This document shows positions 35,959 through 51,781 of a DNA stretch of 64,000 bases, one piece after another (position 1 is the stretch's first letter; every line of letters begins with the position of its first letter). The stretch is taken from the NCBI RefSeq assembly GCF_029227915.1, contig NC_079883.1, positions 11,284,001-11,348,000 on the forward strand. The letters run 5' to 3'. Below the pieces are notes generated by a model, which was given only the letters and a program-made list of their open reading frames with translations, was not told where the DNA came from and did no database searches. This DNA comes from Hydractinia symbiolongicarpus (taxonomy: Eukaryota > Cnidaria > Hydrozoa > Anthoathecata > Hydractiniidae). The position numbers and the translations under genes are program-made.

Positions 35959-36537
35959 TTTTAATGTTTTCTTACAACAATCCAACGATAAACGATGCTT
36001 GTTATCACAGTAGAAGTATACTAAACATTACCGTGTAAATGAGATATAATTTAAGACGGTGCGAAGTATGCGGACGTAAAAGTACCACTCCCGGGAATTG
36101 ATTTGGCGCGAAAACAGAAATGTGTGTTTCTGTACATCGTATAATGTCCGTTTTGGGAGCCGCGACTATGCGAAAGCATGTTAATTTTTATTTGTAGCAC
36201 GACGCAATAGTCTGAAAGAGAAGCTGCTGGAGTTTGAGGTCTTCAGCATTACATCTACTCTGTTAATTTGGGCTTCTTCCGCGCCCGTGTTAGGATTTTC
36301 ATAAAGCGTTCTTTGGTTTGCGTTGCGTATGTCGGCCTACATCATCGACACGGCCTGTTTCCGGCTATTAGGAGCAATTCATATATTGGGCACTGCGTTT
36401 CGACTTTTTTATTAGACCACAGTAAAAAAATTCACTCACAGAAGTCCCTTTCTTTCATGGCTACAAACACGAAGAATTCTGTCGTAAGTAAAACGAATGC
36501 GCAAGCCAAAATAACGATGGGGCGAAGTCATAAGCAT

Positions 36538-36610
36538 GGCCCTGTGGCCCAATGGATAAGGCATCTGACTACGAATCAGGGGATTCCAGGTTCGACTCCT
36601 GGCAGGGTCG
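36538..36610 (+). tRNA. tRNA-Arg(ACG) (unit 7)
   Basis: Sequence appears identical to unit 1. Confidence 0.96.
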
Positions 36611-36932
36611 CACTGTCGCATTTCGGCTGCATGGTCTACTGTGTAACGCGCGCGCACGTTCTGGCGTAATGCGTTGATAAACGGAATGTACGCAGTCATA
36701 TTGGAAAGTAATATCACGCACTTAGTATCGTCGCCTTTGTTAGCATTCATGTAAGTTACCATCCACTCGCTACAGTCGCTCTCCATCCTACGGCTAAATC
36801 AACAGCCGTGATTTTTACTATGTCGCCGTCCATCCGTACGCGGTGACAGTTGTAAGCTTTACAGTAACGTGACATGCTCCACAAGCAGTTACGGTGTGTG
36901 GACGATGCCTATCATGGCAACGCTTGTTCTTT

Positions 36933-37119
36933 ATCGCTTCTCGGCCTAATGGCTAAGATCAAGTGTAGTATCTGTTCTTATCAGTTTAATATCTGGTAGG
37001 CCATTCTCTGAATGGTCAGTATATTAATCTGATTTTTGGCCTTGGGTCATGGAGGTGGATTCATTCACGCCGTGACCACGGGTTGCCTTGGTGTTGCACT
37101 ATTACCGATGGCGGCCCAC
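36933..37119 (+). ncRNA. U2: U2 snRNA (unit 7)
   Basis: Sequence appears identical to unit 1. Confidence 0.96.
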
Positions 37120-37309
37120 ATAAGCAATAAAAGAATAATAGCAGTCCTCTTTCCGACGGCACTCTGCATAGTCTACGGCGGGAACAAAACGCGTACACTG
37201 GGGGAGAATACAGCCTATGCCCCGCGACACGGCAGTTTATAACACACTCAAGCCACAAGCATTAACAAACTTTGAAGGGTACCCTCGTGCTACGGTGCAG
37301 TTCCAACTC

Positions 37310-37474
37310 ATACTTACCTGACGGGGAAGTAAAGACTGATCAATGAGGGTTTTCTTCCAGAGTGAGGCTCTTGCATTGCACTACGCTTGGGCTGACCTCT
37401 GCGATTACTGCAAACGTCAGTAACTCGACCGTACAATTTCTGGTAGTGGGGGCCTGCGTCCGCGCTCGCCCCCT
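37310..37474 (+). ncRNA. U1: U1 snRNA (unit 7)
   Basis: RNA identical to unit 1. The promoter has A>G at -23 (37287). Confidence 0.97.
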
Positions 37475-37823
37475 CCTTAAGTCAAAATGAATGAGCTTAG
37501 AAAAGTTGCGCGGCCAAATGTCGGTGGTGACTTAAACGCTAAGGTAAAACCTCGCTTGGCTGTTACGAAACGTGATTGCGATATAAGTCCTCGGAAGGCG
37601 GCGGAATTTTATTTTATTTGCCATTCCGTCAGGGTTATTGGATGATCGGCAATAGATCGAGTTTGTATGCATTTGAAAGCTCTTTTTTCTCGTACTATCA
37701 CCTGAAAATGTCGTAGGAAAATGTCATAGGAAACACTTTCAACAACCGCCACGTTCCTTAATTGTTATAACAAGAAATATATCACAGCACCATTGAAATG
37801 AAAAGGCAACAAATGAAAATGAA

Positions 37824-37943
37824 AAGCCTACGACACCGGGAGTTCCCAGGCGGTCCCCCATCCAAGTACTATCCCGGCCCGACGATGCTTAACTTCCGTG
37901 ATCAGACGAGAACGGGTGTGTTCATCGTGGTATGGCCGTAGAC
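37824..37943 (-). rRNA. 5S: 5S rRNA (unit 7)
   Basis: Sequence appears identical to unit 1. Confidence 0.97.
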
Positions 37944-38140
37944 ATTAGTAGGGGCAAATACGTGCAATTTATTTTGACGTTGTGATCAAATTTTTTTATT
38001 TAATTTCTTTGAGTTACTTAGGACAAGGCGTATGCATGGATTATCTATTAGACTTTAAGGTTATAGTTTTGTGAAAAAAACAATGTTTTTTTAAAGATGT
38101 GTGGCTATAAAAATAGCCGTTGTTTTCTGAGTGTAGCGGT

Positions 38141-38521
38141 TTACTTCTTCTGTCCTTTGTCGTTCTTCTTTGGGAGTAAGACAGCTTGAATGTTTGGCAA
38201 AACACCACCAGCTGCAATGGTTACACCGCTCAAAAGTTTGTTTAATTCTTCATCATTACGAACAGCCAATTGTAAATGTCTTGGAATAATCCTAGCTTTT
38301 TTGTTGTCTCTTGCTGCGTTACCAGCCAACTCCAATATCTCAGCAGATAAATATTCCAAGACGGCTGCTAAGTAAACTGGTGCTCCAGATCCAATTCGGT
38401 TAGCATAGTGCCCTCTACGAAGGAATCTATGCACTCTACCGACTGGAAATTGAAGTCCAGCTCTTGAGGATCTTGTCTTGGCTTTAGCCTTAGCTTTTCC
38501 ACCTTTTCCACGTCCAGACAT
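38141..38521 (-). CDS. H2A: Histone H2A (unit 7)
   Basis: Predicted protein identical to unit 1. Confidence 0.99.
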   Translation of the reverse strand: MSGRGKGGKAKAKAKTRSSRAGLQFPVGRVHRFLRRGHYANRIGSGAPVYLAAVLEYLSAEILELAGNAARDNKKARIIPRHLQLAVRNDEELNKLLSGVTIAAGGVLPNIQAVLLPKKNDKGQKK

Positions 38522-38805
38522 AACTGCGATTTGATTTGTAAGTTAATACAAAAACGTACGAATATTTAACGTAAGTGTTAACGAAATAAACTTTACTCGT
38601 TTTTTCATCATAAAAATAGGATCGAAATCATGTTTTTTTAACCAATCATAATTAAGTATTAAACAAAAGATTTTTTTTTTAACCAATTAAATTGCGTATC
38701 GGCGTTTTCGGATCGAATTCGATCCGATTTTTTTACTTATAAACAAAAAGTTTTGACTTGCAGTTTAATGCTTATTTACAAGTTAAGTAGCAAAAATTTT
38801 TAACC

Positions 38806-39210
38806 ATGTCTGACGCAGCAGCTAAAGGAGGAAAACAGGCACCTAAAGTAGCCAAGAAAGGTGAAAAAAGAGCCGGCAAAAAAGGAGGAAAGATTGGTGG
38901 AACTGGTGAAAAGAAACGCAAGAGAAAGAGAAAGGAAAGTTATGCTATTTACATCTACAATGTTTTGAAACAAGTTCACCCAGATGTCGGAGTTTCAAGC
39001 AAAGCTATGAGCATCATGAACTCATTTGTCAACGACATCTTTGAGCGCATTGCTTCCGAAGCTTCGCGTTTGGCTCTTCAAAACAAAAAGTCGACCATCT
39101 CTTCTCGTGAAATTCAAACCGCAGTACGTCTTCTCTTGCCTGGAGAACTTGCAAAACACGCAGTCAGTGAAGGAACAAAAGCCGTCACAAAATACACAAG
39201 CAGCAAGTAA
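38806..39210 (+). CDS. H2B: Histone H2B (unit 7)
   Basis: Predicted protein identical to unit 1. Confidence 0.99.
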   Translation: MSDAAAKGGKQAPKVAKKGEKRAGKKGGKIGGTGEKKRKRKRKESYAIYIYNVLKQVHPDVGVSSKAMSIMNSFVNDIFERIASEASRLALQNKKSTISSREIQTAVRLLLPGELAKHAVSEGTKAVTKYTSSK

Positions 39211-39672
39211 ACCAACGTCTACCAAACACAAACGGTCTTTTTTAAGACCACACATCTTTAAAAAAACATTTACTTGGCGTCACTACAAGTTAACCGAAGT
39301 TAATAAAACTTCTAAATAATGTGCTTAAGAACACTAGCCTACATTTAAAATACTTCCCCATGTGTGTGTGTGGATTAGCTTCACTTTTCATACGTATTAT
39401 TAGCTGTACTTGCAGAAAAGACAAGTACATTGATCCATGTTATTGCTTACATTTAACTTAACCCAGCTTTTCACGGAAACACTCCCAGGCAAATTAACCC
39501 TACAAAGTATTTCTAAATTTTTTTTGTGTCATATATGACATAGTATCGTATAGCAATAAATGTAACTGTGACAAGACTTTACACATTGTGTAATTTGGAA
39601 GCGTGCACAAAGTAATGTTTTAAAAGATTTGTGGCTATAAAAATAGCCGTTTTTGTTGAGCAATGACAACGC

Positions 39673-40029
<357 letters not shown>

Positions 40030-40507
40030 TTAACAGAATTCAGACAGCTTTAAAAAGAGGCCATAAAATTACCTACTGCTCGTGGAAACACCCTAATTAA
40101 CCAATAGAGTTGCGTCATTACAAAATGTTCCGAACATTTTGTACATTTTTTTAAGTAAAACTGTAGTTTTTTTAAAAATTCGTGGTCTTAATGTTTCAGT
40201 AAGGCAATAAATTTGGCATCGTTGGAATTCGCCAAACCTTCTGCTACTTACTAAAAAAAAAAAAAGTCAAAAGCTTTTGTGTATCAGAAGATACAGCCGT
40301 TTTCCCGTAGCCAAAAAACACAGATTTTATAAAAATGTTAAAGTAATGAGCGTAATGTCATTATGCAGCCAATCAGAAATTACTTTCTTAGCACCAATCA
40401 AATGGTTTGTTTTGAACCTTAGCTGTCAATCAATATGAGAAATAAAACTTTGGCGCGATAGTGCATTTTAGACCGTCTTGTGTATCCGTACTACATCGAC
40501 TTCTTAA

Positions 40508-40921
<414 letters not shown>

Positions 40922-41282
40922 GCATCTTACCAAACAAAAAACGGCTATTTTTATAGCCACACATCCATAAAAAATATTACGGCTAGCTTTTTATATCAAA
41001 CTTTGTTCTGCTTTCTGTTTAAATTTTATGCTACATAAAAATTTTATGCTACATAAAGTTTGACAATGTTAAAAATATGAAGGGCAAGAAAAGTAAAAGC
41101 AAGAAAATAAGAAATTTAAAAACGAAAATACTTAAACTTAGGGAATCTAATCTTAAAATTACTCTTTTTTAACTGTTTAAGTGACTTAAACAAGTTTAAC
41201 TTTGTACCAAGATAATGTTTTTTTGTAAATGTGTGGCTATAAAAATAGCCGTTTGTTAATGTAATAGCCAGATACACACAAA

Positions 41283-41834
41283 TTATTTTTTTGCGGTCTT
41301 CTTTGCTGCCTTTTTGGGAGTCTTTTTGACCTTCTTTGCTGCAGGTTTTTTAGCAACAGGCTTCTTTGTGGGTTTCTTAGCTGCTGGTTTCTTAGCCGAG
41401 GCTTTCTTTGTGGCAGGCTTCTTTGCTGCTTTCTTTGGCGTGCTCTTCTTTGCTGGCTTCTTTTTTGGTGTACTTTTCTTTGCAGTAGGCTTCTTTGCCG
41501 TTGGCTTTTTTGCTGCGGCCTTTTTCTTAGGTTTTTCTTTTTTTACCTGACCTAGCTTGAATGATCCAGAAGCACCAGTGCCTTTAGTTTGAATCAAATC
41601 GCCTGATGTTACTCCTCGTTTAAGAGCCATTTTCAGATGATGATCTGAGTTTTCAGCAACTTTGTAATTTGCATGAATATATTTTGTAATAGCTTGGCGA
41701 GATGAACCACCGCGTTCCTTTAGGGTAGCGATAGCAGCCTTGATCATGTCCACATATTTAGGGTGATCAGCTGTCTTCTTTGCAGCAGGTTTCTTCTTGG
41801 GTGCGATTTTCTTTGGAGAAGCTGCTTCACTCAT
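41283..41834 (-). CDS. H1: Linker histone H1 (unit 8)
   Basis: Predicted protein identical to unit 1. ATG at 41834-41832. Confidence 0.98.
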   Translation of the reverse strand: MSEAASPKKIAPKKKPAAKKTADHPKYVDMIKAAIATLKERGGSSRQAITKYIHANYKVAENSDHHLKMALKRGVTSGDLIQTKGTGASGSFKLGQVKKEKPKKKAAAKKPTAKKPTAKKSTPKKKPAKKSTPKKAAKKPATKKASAKKPAAKKPTKKPVAKKPAAKKVKKTPKKAAKKTAKK

Positions 41835-42413
41835 TTTTAATGTTTTCTTACAACAATCCAACGATAAACGATGCTTGTTATCACAGTAGAAGTATACTAA
41901 ACATTACCGTGTAAATGAGATATAATTTAAGACGGTGCGAAGTATGCGGACGTAAAAGTACCACTCCCGGGAATTGATTTGGCGCGAAAACAGAAATGTG
42001 TGTTTCTGTACATCGTATAATGTCCGTTTTGGGAGCCGCGACTATGCGAAAGCATGTTAATTTTTATTTGTAGCACGACGCAATAGTCTGAAAGAGAAGC
42101 TGCTGGAGTTTGAGGTCTTCAGCATTACATCTACTCTGTTAATTTGGGCTTCTTCCGCGCCCGTGTTAGGATTTTCATAAAGCGTTCTTTGGTTTGCGTT
42201 GCGTATGTCGGCCTACATCATCGACACGGCCTGTTTCCGGCTATTAGGAGCAATTCATATATTGGGCACTGCGTTTCGACTTTTTTATTAGACCACAGTA
42301 AAAAAATTCACTCACAGAAGTCCCTTTCTTTCATGGCTACAAACACGAAGAATTCTGTCGTAAGTAAAACGAATGCGCAAGCCAAAATAACGATGGGGCG
42401 AAGTCATAAGCAT

Positions 42414-42486
42414 GGCCCTGTGGCCCAATGGATAAGGCATCTGACTACGAATCAGGGGATTCCAGGTTCGACTCCTGGCAGGGTCG
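42414..42486 (+). tRNA. tRNA-Arg(ACG) (unit 8)
   Basis: Sequence appears identical to unit 1. Confidence 0.96.
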
Positions 42487-42808
42487 CACTGTCGCATTTC
42501 GGCTGCATGGTCTACTGTGTAACGCGCGCGCACGTTCTGGCGTAATGCGTTGATAAACGGAATGTACGCAGTCATATTGGAAAGTAATATCACGCACTTA
42601 GTATCGTCGCCTTTGTTAGCATTCATGTAAGTTACCATCCACTCGCTACAGTCGCTCTCCATCCTACGGCTAAATCAACAGCCGTGATTTTTACTATGTC
42701 GCCGTCCATCCGTACGCGGTGACAGTTGTAAGCTTTACAGTAACGTGACATGCTCCACAAGCAGTTACGGTGTGTGGACGATGCCTATCATGGCAACGCT
42801 TGTTCTTT

Positions 42809-42995
42809 ATCGCTTCTCGGCCTAATGGCTAAGATCAAGTGTAGTATCTGTTCTTATCAGTTTAATATCTGGTAGGCCATTCTCTGAATGGTCAGTATAT
42901 TAATCTGATTTTTGGCCTTGGGTCATGGAGGTGGATTCATTCACGCCGTGACCACGGGTTGCCTTGGTGTTGCACTATTACCGATGGCGGCCCAC
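42809..42995 (+). ncRNA. U2: U2 snRNA (unit 8)
   Basis: Sequence appears identical to unit 1. Confidence 0.96.
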
Positions 42996-43185
42996 ATAAG
43001 CAATAAAAGAATAATAGCAGTCCTCTTTCCGACGGCACTCTGCATAGTCTACGGCGGGAACAAAACGCGTACACTGGGGGAGAATACAGCCTATGCCCCG
43101 CGACACGGCAGTTTATAACACACTCAAGCCACAAGCATTAACAAACTTTGAAGGGTACCCTCATGCTACGGTGCAGTTCCAACTC

Positions 43186-43350
43186 ATACTTACCTGACGG
43201 GGAAGTAAAGACTGATCAATGAGGGTTTTCTTCCAGAGTGAGGCTCTTGCATTGCACTACGCTTGGGCTGACCTCTGCGATTACTGCAAACGTCAGTAAC
43301 TCGACCGTACAATTTCTGGTAGTGGGGGCCTGCGTCCGCGCTCGCCCCCT
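43186..43350 (+). ncRNA. U1: U1 snRNA (unit 8)
   Basis: Sequence appears identical to unit 1. Confidence 0.97.
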
Positions 43351-43699
43351 CCTTAAGTCAAAATGAATGAGCTTAGAAAAGTTGCGCGGCCAAATGTCGG
43401 TGGTGACTTAAACGCTAAGGTAAAACCTCGCTTGGCTGTTACGAAACGTGATTGCGATATAAGTCCTCGGAAGGCGGCGGAATTTTATTTTATTTGCCAT
43501 TCCGTCAGGGTTATTGGATGATCGGCAATAGATCGAGTTTGTATGCATTTGAAAGCTCTTTTTTCTCGTACTATCACCTGAAAATGTCGTAGGAAAATGT
43601 CATAGGAAACACTTTCAACAACCGCCACGTTCCTTAATTGTTATAACAAGAAATATATCACAGCACCATTGAAATGAAAAGGCAACAAATGAAAATGAA

Positions 43700-43819
43700 A
43701 AGCCTACGACACCGGGAGTTCCCAGGCGGTCCCCCATCCAAGTACTATCCCGGCCCGACGATGCTTAACTTCCGTGATCAGACGAGAACGGGTGTGTTCA
43801 TCGTGGTATGGCCGTAGAC
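43700..43819 (-). rRNA. 5S: 5S rRNA (unit 8)
   Basis: Sequence appears identical to unit 1. Confidence 0.97.
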
Positions 43820-44016
43820 ATTAGTAGGGGCAAATACGTGCAATTTATTTTGACGTTGTGATCAAATTTTTTTATTTAATTTCTTTGAGTTACTTAGGAC
43901 AAGGCGTATGCATGGATTATCTATTAGACTTTAAGGTTATAGTTTTGTGAAAAAAACAATGTTTTTTTAAAGATGTGTGGCTATAAAAATAGCCGTTGTT
44001 TTCTGAGTGTAGCGGT

Positions 44017-44397
44017 TTACTTCTTCTGTCCTTTGTCGTTCTTCTTTGGGAGTAAGACAGCTTGAATGTTTGGCAAAACACCACCAGCTGCAATGGTTAC
44101 ACCGCTCAAAAGTTTGTTTAATTCTTCATCATTACGAACAGCCAATTGTAAATGTCTTGGAATAATCCTAGCTTTTTTGTTGTCTCTTGCTGCGTTACCA
44201 GCCAACTCCAATATCTCAGCAGATAAATATTCCAAGACGGCTGCTAAGTAAACTGGTGCTCCAGATCCAATTCGGTTAGCATAGTGCCCTCTACGAAGGA
44301 ATCTATGCACTCTACCGACTGGAAATTGAAGTCCAGCTCTTGAGGATCTTGTCTTGGCTTTAGCCTTAGCTTTTCCACCTTTTCCACGTCCAGACAT
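44017..44397 (-). CDS. H2A: Histone H2A (unit 8)
   Basis: Predicted protein identical to unit 1. Confidence 0.99.
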   Translation of the reverse strand: MSGRGKGGKAKAKAKTRSSRAGLQFPVGRVHRFLRRGHYANRIGSGAPVYLAAVLEYLSAEILELAGNAARDNKKARIIPRHLQLAVRNDEELNKLLSGVTIAAGGVLPNIQAVLLPKKNDKGQKK

Positions 44398-44681
44398 AAC
44401 TGCGATTTGATTTGTAAGTTAATACAAAAACGTACGAATATTTAACGTAAGTGTTAACGAAATAAACTTTACTCGTTTTTTCATCATAAAAATAGGATCG
44501 AAATCATGTTTTTTTAACCAATCATAATTAAGTATTAAACAAAAGATTTTTTTTTTAACCAATTAAATTGCGTATCGGCGTTTTCGGATCGAATTCGATC
44601 CGATTTTTTTACTTATAAACAAAAAGTTTTGACTTGCAGTTTAATGCTTATTTACAAGTTAAGTAGCAAAAATTTTTAACC

Positions 44682-45086
44682 ATGTCTGACGCAGCAGCTA
44701 AAGGAGGAAAACAGGCACCTAAAGTAGCCAAGAAAGGTGAAAAAAGAGCCGGCAAAAAAGGAGGAAAGATTGGTGGAACTGGTGAAAAGAAACGCAAGAG
44801 AAAGAGAAAGGAAAGTTATGCTATTTACATCTACAATGTTTTGAAACAAGTTCACCCAGATGTCGGAGTTTCAAGCAAAGCTATGAGCATCATGAACTCA
44901 TTTGTCAACGACATCTTTGAGCGCATTGCTTCCGAAGCTTCGCGTTTGGCTCTTCAAAACAAAAAGTCGACCATCTCTTCTCGTGAAATTCAAACCGCAG
45001 TACGTCTTCTCTTGCCTGGAGAACTTGCAAAACACGCAGTCAGTGAAGGAACAAAAGCCGTCACAAAATACACAAGCAGCAAGTAA
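44682..45086 (+). CDS. H2B: Histone H2B (unit 8)
   Basis: Predicted protein identical to unit 1. Confidence 0.99.
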   Translation: MSDAAAKGGKQAPKVAKKGEKRAGKKGGKIGGTGEKKRKRKRKESYAIYIYNVLKQVHPDVGVSSKAMSIMNSFVNDIFERIASEASRLALQNKKSTISSREIQTAVRLLLPGELAKHAVSEGTKAVTKYTSSK

Positions 45087-45548
45087 ACCAACGTCTACCA
45101 AACACAAACGGTCTTTTTTAAGACCACACATCTTTAAAAAAACATTTACTTGGCGTCACTACAAGTTAACCGAAGTTAATAAAACTTCTAAATAATGTGC
45201 TTAAGAACACTAGCCTACATTTAAAATACTTCCCCATGTGTGTGTGTGGATTAGCTTCACTTTTCATACGTATTATTAGCTGTACTTGCAGAAAAGACAA
45301 GTACATTGATCCATGTTATTGCTTACATTTAACTTAACCCAGCTTTTCACGGAAACACTCCCAGGCAAATTAACCCTACAAAGTATTTCTAAATTTTTTT
45401 TGTGTCATATATGACATAGTATCGTATAGCAATAAATGTAACTGTGACAAGACTTTACACATTGTGTAATTTGGAAGCGTGCACAAAGTAATGTTTTAAA
45501 AGATTTGTGGCTATAAAAATAGCCGTTTTTGTTGAGCAATGACAACGC

Positions 45549-45905
<357 letters not shown>

Positions 45906-46383
45906 TTAACAGAATTCAGACAGCTTTAAAAAGAGGCCATAAAATTACCTACTGCTCGTGGAAACACCCTAATTAACCAATAGAGTTGCGTCATTACAAA
46001 ATGTTCCGAACATTTTGTACATTTTTTTAAGTAAAACTGTAGTTTTTTTAAAAATTCGTGGTCTTAATGTTTCAGTAAGGCAATAAATTTGGCATCGTTG
46101 GAATTCGCCAAACCTTCTGCTACTTACTAAAAAAAAAAAAAGTCAAAAGCTTTTGTGTATCAGAAGATACAGCCGTTTTCCCGTAGCCAAAAAACACAGA
46201 TTTTATAAAAATGTTAAAGTAATGAGCGTAATGTCATTATGCAGCCAATCAGAAATTACTTTCTTAGCACCAATCAAATGGTTTGTTTTGAACCTTAGCT
46301 GTCAATCAATATGAGAAATAAAACTTTGGCGCGATAGTGCATTTTAGACCGTCTTGTGTATCCGTACTACATCGACTTCTTAA

Positions 46384-46797
<414 letters not shown>

Positions 46798-47158
46798 GCA
46801 TCTTACCAAACAAAAAACGGCTATTTTTATAGCCACACATCCATAAAAAATATTACGGCTAGCTTTTTATATTAAACTTTGTTCTGCTTTCTGTTTAAAT
46901 TTTATGCTACATAAAAATTTTATGCTACATAAAGTTTGACAATGTTAAAAATATGAAGGGCAAGAAAAGTAAAAGCAAGAAAATAAGAAATTTAAAAACG
47001 AAAATACTTAAACTTAGGGAATCTAATCTTAAAATTACTCTTTTTTAACTGTTTAAGTGACTTAAACAAGTTTAACTTTGTACCAAGATAATGTTTTTTT
47101 GTAAATGTGTGGCTATAAAAATAGCCGTTTGTTAATGTAATAGCCAGATACACACAAA

Positions 47159-47710
47159 TTATTTTTTTGCGGTCTTCTTTGCTGCCTTTTTGGGAGTCTT
47201 TTTGACCTTCTTTGCTGCAGGTTTTTTAGCAACAGGCTTCTTTGTGGGTTTCTTAGCTGCTGGTTTCTTAGCCGAGGCTTTCTTTGTGGCAGGCTTCTTT
47301 GCTGCTTTCTTTGGCGTGCTCTTCTTTGCTGGCTTCTTTTTTGGTGTACTTTTCTTTGCAGTAGGCTTCTTTGCCGTTGGCTTTTTTGCTGCGGCCTTTT
47401 TCTTAGGTTTTTCTTTTTTTACCTGACCTAGCTTGAATGATCCAGAAGCACCAGTGCCTTTAGTTTGAATCAAATCGCCTGATGTTACTCCTCGTTTAAG
47501 AGCCATTTTCAGATGATGATCTGAGTTTTCAGCAACTTTGTAATTTGCATGAATATATTTTGTAATAGCTTGGCGAGATGAACCACCGCGTTCCTTTAGG
47601 GTAGCGATAGCAGCCTTGATCATGTCCACATATTTAGGGTGATCAGCTGTCTTCTTTGCAGCAGGTTTCTTCTTGGGTGCGATTTTCTTTGGAGAAGCTG
47701 CTTCACTCAT
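47159..47710 (-). CDS. H1: Linker histone H1 (unit 9)
   Basis: Predicted protein identical to unit 1. ATG at 47710-47708. Confidence 0.98.
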   Translation of the reverse strand: MSEAASPKKIAPKKKPAAKKTADHPKYVDMIKAAIATLKERGGSSRQAITKYIHANYKVAENSDHHLKMALKRGVTSGDLIQTKGTGASGSFKLGQVKKEKPKKKAAAKKPTAKKPTAKKSTPKKKPAKKSTPKKAAKKPATKKASAKKPAAKKPTKKPVAKKPAAKKVKKTPKKAAKKTAKK

Positions 47711-48289
47711 TTTTAATGTTTTCTTACAACAATCCAACGATAAACGATGCTTGTTATCACAGTAGAAGTATACTAAACATTACCGTGTAAATGAGATATA
47801 ATTTAAGACGGTGCGAAGTATGCGGACGTAAAAGTACCACTCCCGGGAATTGATTTGGCGCGAAAACAGAAATGTGTGTTTCTGTACATCGTATAATGTC
47901 CGTTTTGGGAGCCGCGACTATGCGAAAGCATGTTAATTTTTATTTGTAGCACGACGCAATAGTCTGAAAGAGAAGCTGCTGGAGTTTGAGGTCTTCAGCA
48001 TTACATCTACTCTGTTAATTTGGGCTTCTTCCGCGCCCGTGTTAGGATTTTCATAAAGCGTTCTTTGGTTTGCGTTGCGTATGTCGGCCTACATCATCGA
48101 CACGGCCTGTTTCCGGCTATTAGGAGCAATTCATATATTGGGCACTGCGTTTCGACTTTTTTATTAGACCACAGTAAAAAAATTCACTCACAGAAGTCCC
48201 TTTCTTTCATGGCTACAAACACGAAGAATTCTGTCGTAAGTAAAACGAATGCGCAAGCCAAAATAACGATGGGGCGAAGTCATAAGCAT

Positions 48290-48362
48290 GGCCCTGTGGC
48301 CCAATGGATAAGGCATCTGACTACGAATCAGGGGATTCCAGGTTCGACTCCTGGCAGGGTCG
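48290..48362 (+). tRNA. tRNA-Arg(ACG) (unit 9)
   Basis: Sequence appears identical to unit 1. Confidence 0.96.
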
Positions 48363-48684
48363 CACTGTCGCATTTCGGCTGCATGGTCTACTGTGTAACG
48401 CGCGCGCACGTTCTGGCGTAATGCGTTGATAAACGGAATGTACGCAGTCATATTGGAAAGTAATATCACGCACTTAGTATCGTCGCCTTTGTTAGCATTC
48501 ATGTAAGTTACCATCCACTCGCTACAGTCGCTCTCCATCCTACGGCTAAATCAACAGCCGTGATTTTTACTATGTCGCCGTCCATCCGTACGCGGTGACA
48601 GTTGTAAGCTTTACAGTAACGTGACATGCTCCACAAGCAGTTACGGTGTGTGGACGATGCCTATCATGGCAACGCTTGTTCTTT

Positions 48685-48871
48685 ATCGCTTCTCGGCCTA
48701 ATGGCTAAGATCAAGTGTAGTATCTGTTCTTATCAGTTTAATATCTGGTAGGCCATTCTCTGAATGGTCAGTATATTAATCTGATTTTTGGCCTTGGGTC
48801 ATGGAGGTGGATTCATTCACGCCGTGACCACGGGTTGCCTTGGTGTTGCACTATTACCGATGGCGGCCCAC
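48685..48871 (+). ncRNA. U2: U2 snRNA (unit 9)
   Basis: Sequence appears identical to unit 1. Confidence 0.96.
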
Positions 48872-49061
48872 ATAAGCAATAAAAGAATAATAGCAGTCCT
48901 CTTTCCGACGGCACTCTGCATAGTCTACGGCGGGAACAAAACGCGTACACTGGGGGAGAATACAGCCTATGCCCCGCGACACGGCAGTTTATAACACACT
49001 CAAGCCACAAGCATTAACAAACTTTGAAGGGTACCCTCATGCTACTGTGCAGTTCCAACTC

Positions 49062-49226
49062 ATACTTACCTGACGGGGAAGTAAAGACTGATCAATGAGG
49101 GTTTTCTTCCAGAGTGAGGCTCTTGCATTGCACTACGCTTGGGCTGACCTCTGCGATTACTGCAAACGTCAGTAACTCGACCGTACAATTTCTGGTAGTG
49201 GGGGCCTGCGTCCGCGCTCGCCCCCT
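49062..49226 (+). ncRNA. U1: U1 snRNA (unit 9)
   Basis: RNA identical to unit 1. The promoter has G>T at -16 (49046). Confidence 0.97.
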
Positions 49227-49575
49227 CCTTAAGTCAAAATGAATGAGCTTAGAAAAGTTGCGCGGCCAAATGTCGGTGGTGACTTAAACGCTAAGGTAAA
49301 ACCTCGCTTGGCTGTTACGAAACGTGATTGCGATATAAGTCCTCGGAAGGCGGCGGAATTTTATTTTATTTGCCATTCCGTCAGGGTTATTGGATGATCG
49401 GCAATAGATCGAGTTTGTATGCATTTGAAAGCTCTTTTTTCTCGTACTATCACCTGAAAATGTCGTAGGAAAATGTCATAGGAAACACTTTCAACAACCG
49501 CCACGTTCCTTAATTGTTATAACAAGAAATATATCACAGCACCATTGAAATGAAAAGGCAACAAATGAAAATGAA

Positions 49576-49695
49576 AAGCCTACGACACCGGGAGTTCCCA
49601 GGCGGTCCCCCATCCAAGTACTATCCCGGCCCGACGATGCTTAACTTCCGTGATCAGACGAGAACGGGTGTGTTCATCGTGGTATGGCCGTAGAC
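49576..49695 (-). rRNA. 5S: 5S rRNA (unit 9)
   Basis: Sequence appears identical to unit 1. Confidence 0.97.
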
Positions 49696-49892
49696 ATTAG
49701 TAGGGGCAAATACGTGCAATTTATTTTGACGTTGTGATCAAATTTTTTTATTTAATTTCTTTGAGTTACTTAGGACAAGGCGTATGCATGGATTATCTAT
49801 TAGACTTTAAGGTTATAGTTTTGTGAAAAAAACAATGTTTTTTTAAAGATGTGTGGCTATAAAAATAGCCGTTGTTTTCTGAGTGTAGCGGT

Positions 49893-50273
49893 TTACTTCT
49901 TCTGTCCTTTGTCGTTCTTCTTTGGGAGTAAGACAGCTTGAATGTTTGGCAAAACACCACCAGCTGCAATGGTTACACCGCTCAAAAGTTTGTTTAATTC
50001 TTCATCATTACGAACAGCCAATTGTAAATGTCTTGGAATAATCCTAGCTTTTTTGTTGTCTCTTGCTGCGTTACCAGCCAACTCCAATATCTCAGCAGAT
50101 AAATATTCCAAGACGGCTGCTAAGTAAACTGGTGCTCCAGATCCAATTCGGTTAGCATAGTGCCCTCTACGAAGGAATCTATGCACTCTACCGACTGGAA
50201 ATTGAAGTCCAGCTCTTGAGGATCTTGTCTTGGCTTTAGCCTTAGCTTTTCCACCTTTTCCACGTCCAGACAT
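49893..50273 (-). CDS. H2A: Histone H2A (unit 9)
   Basis: Predicted protein identical to unit 1. Confidence 0.99.
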   Translation of the reverse strand: MSGRGKGGKAKAKAKTRSSRAGLQFPVGRVHRFLRRGHYANRIGSGAPVYLAAVLEYLSAEILELAGNAARDNKKARIIPRHLQLAVRNDEELNKLLSGVTIAAGGVLPNIQAVLLPKKNDKGQKK

Positions 50274-50557
50274 AACTGCGATTTGATTTGTAAGTTAATA
50301 CAAAAACGTACGAATATTTAACGTAAGTGTTAACGAAATAAACTTTACTCGTTTTTTCATCATAAAAATAGGATCGAAATCATGTTTTTTTAACCAATCA
50401 TAATTAAGTATTAAACAAAAGATTTTTTTTTTAACCAATTAAATTGCGTATCGGCGTTTTCGGATCGAATTCGATCCGATTTTTTTACTTATAAACAAAA
50501 AGTTTTGACTTGCAGTTTAATGCTTATTTACAAGTTAAGTAGCAAAAATTTTTAACC

Positions 50558-50962
50558 ATGTCTGACGCAGCAGCTAAAGGAGGAAAACAGGCACCTAAAG
50601 TAGCCAAGAAAGGTGAAAAAAGAGCCGGCAAAAAAGGAGGAAAGATTGGTGGAACTGGTGAAAAGAAACGCAAGAGAAAGAGAAAGGAAAGTTATGCTAT
50701 TTACATCTACAATGTTTTGAAACAAGTTCACCCAGATGTCGGAGTTTCAAGCAAAGCTATGAGCATCATGAACTCATTTGTCAACGACATCTTTGAGCGC
50801 ATTGCTTCCGAAGCTTCGCGTTTGGCTCTTCAAAACAAAAAGTCGACCATCTCTTCTCGTGAAATTCAAACCGCAGTACGTCTTCTCTTGCCTGGAGAAC
50901 TTGCAAAACACGCAGTCAGTGAAGGAACAAAAGCCGTCACAAAATACACAAGCAGCAAGTAA
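50558..50962 (+). CDS. H2B: Histone H2B (unit 9)
   Basis: Predicted protein identical to unit 1. Confidence 0.99.
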   Translation: MSDAAAKGGKQAPKVAKKGEKRAGKKGGKIGGTGEKKRKRKRKESYAIYIYNVLKQVHPDVGVSSKAMSIMNSFVNDIFERIASEASRLALQNKKSTISSREIQTAVRLLLPGELAKHAVSEGTKAVTKYTSSK

Positions 50963-51424
50963 ACCAACGTCTACCAAACACAAACGGTCTTTTTTAAGAC
51001 CACACATCTTTAAAAAAACATTTACTTGGCGTCACTACAAGTTAACCGAAGTTAATAAAACTTCTAAATAATGTGCTTAAGAACACTAGCCTACATTTAA
51101 AATACTTCCCCATGTGTGTGTGTGGATTAGCTTCACTTTTCATACGTATTATTAGCTGTACTTGCAGAAAAGACAAGTACATTGATCCATGTTATTGCTT
51201 ACATTTAACTTAACCCAGCTTTTCACGGAAACACTCCCAGGCAAATTAACCCTACAAAGTATTTCTAAATTTTTTTTGTGTCATATATGACATAGTATCG
51301 TATAGCAATAAATGTAACTGTGACAAGACTTTACACATTGTGTAATTTGGAAGCGTGCACAAAGTAATGTTTTAAAAGATTTGTGGCTATAAAAATAGCC
51401 GTTTTTGTTGAGCAATGACAACGC

Positions 51425-51781
<357 letters not shown>
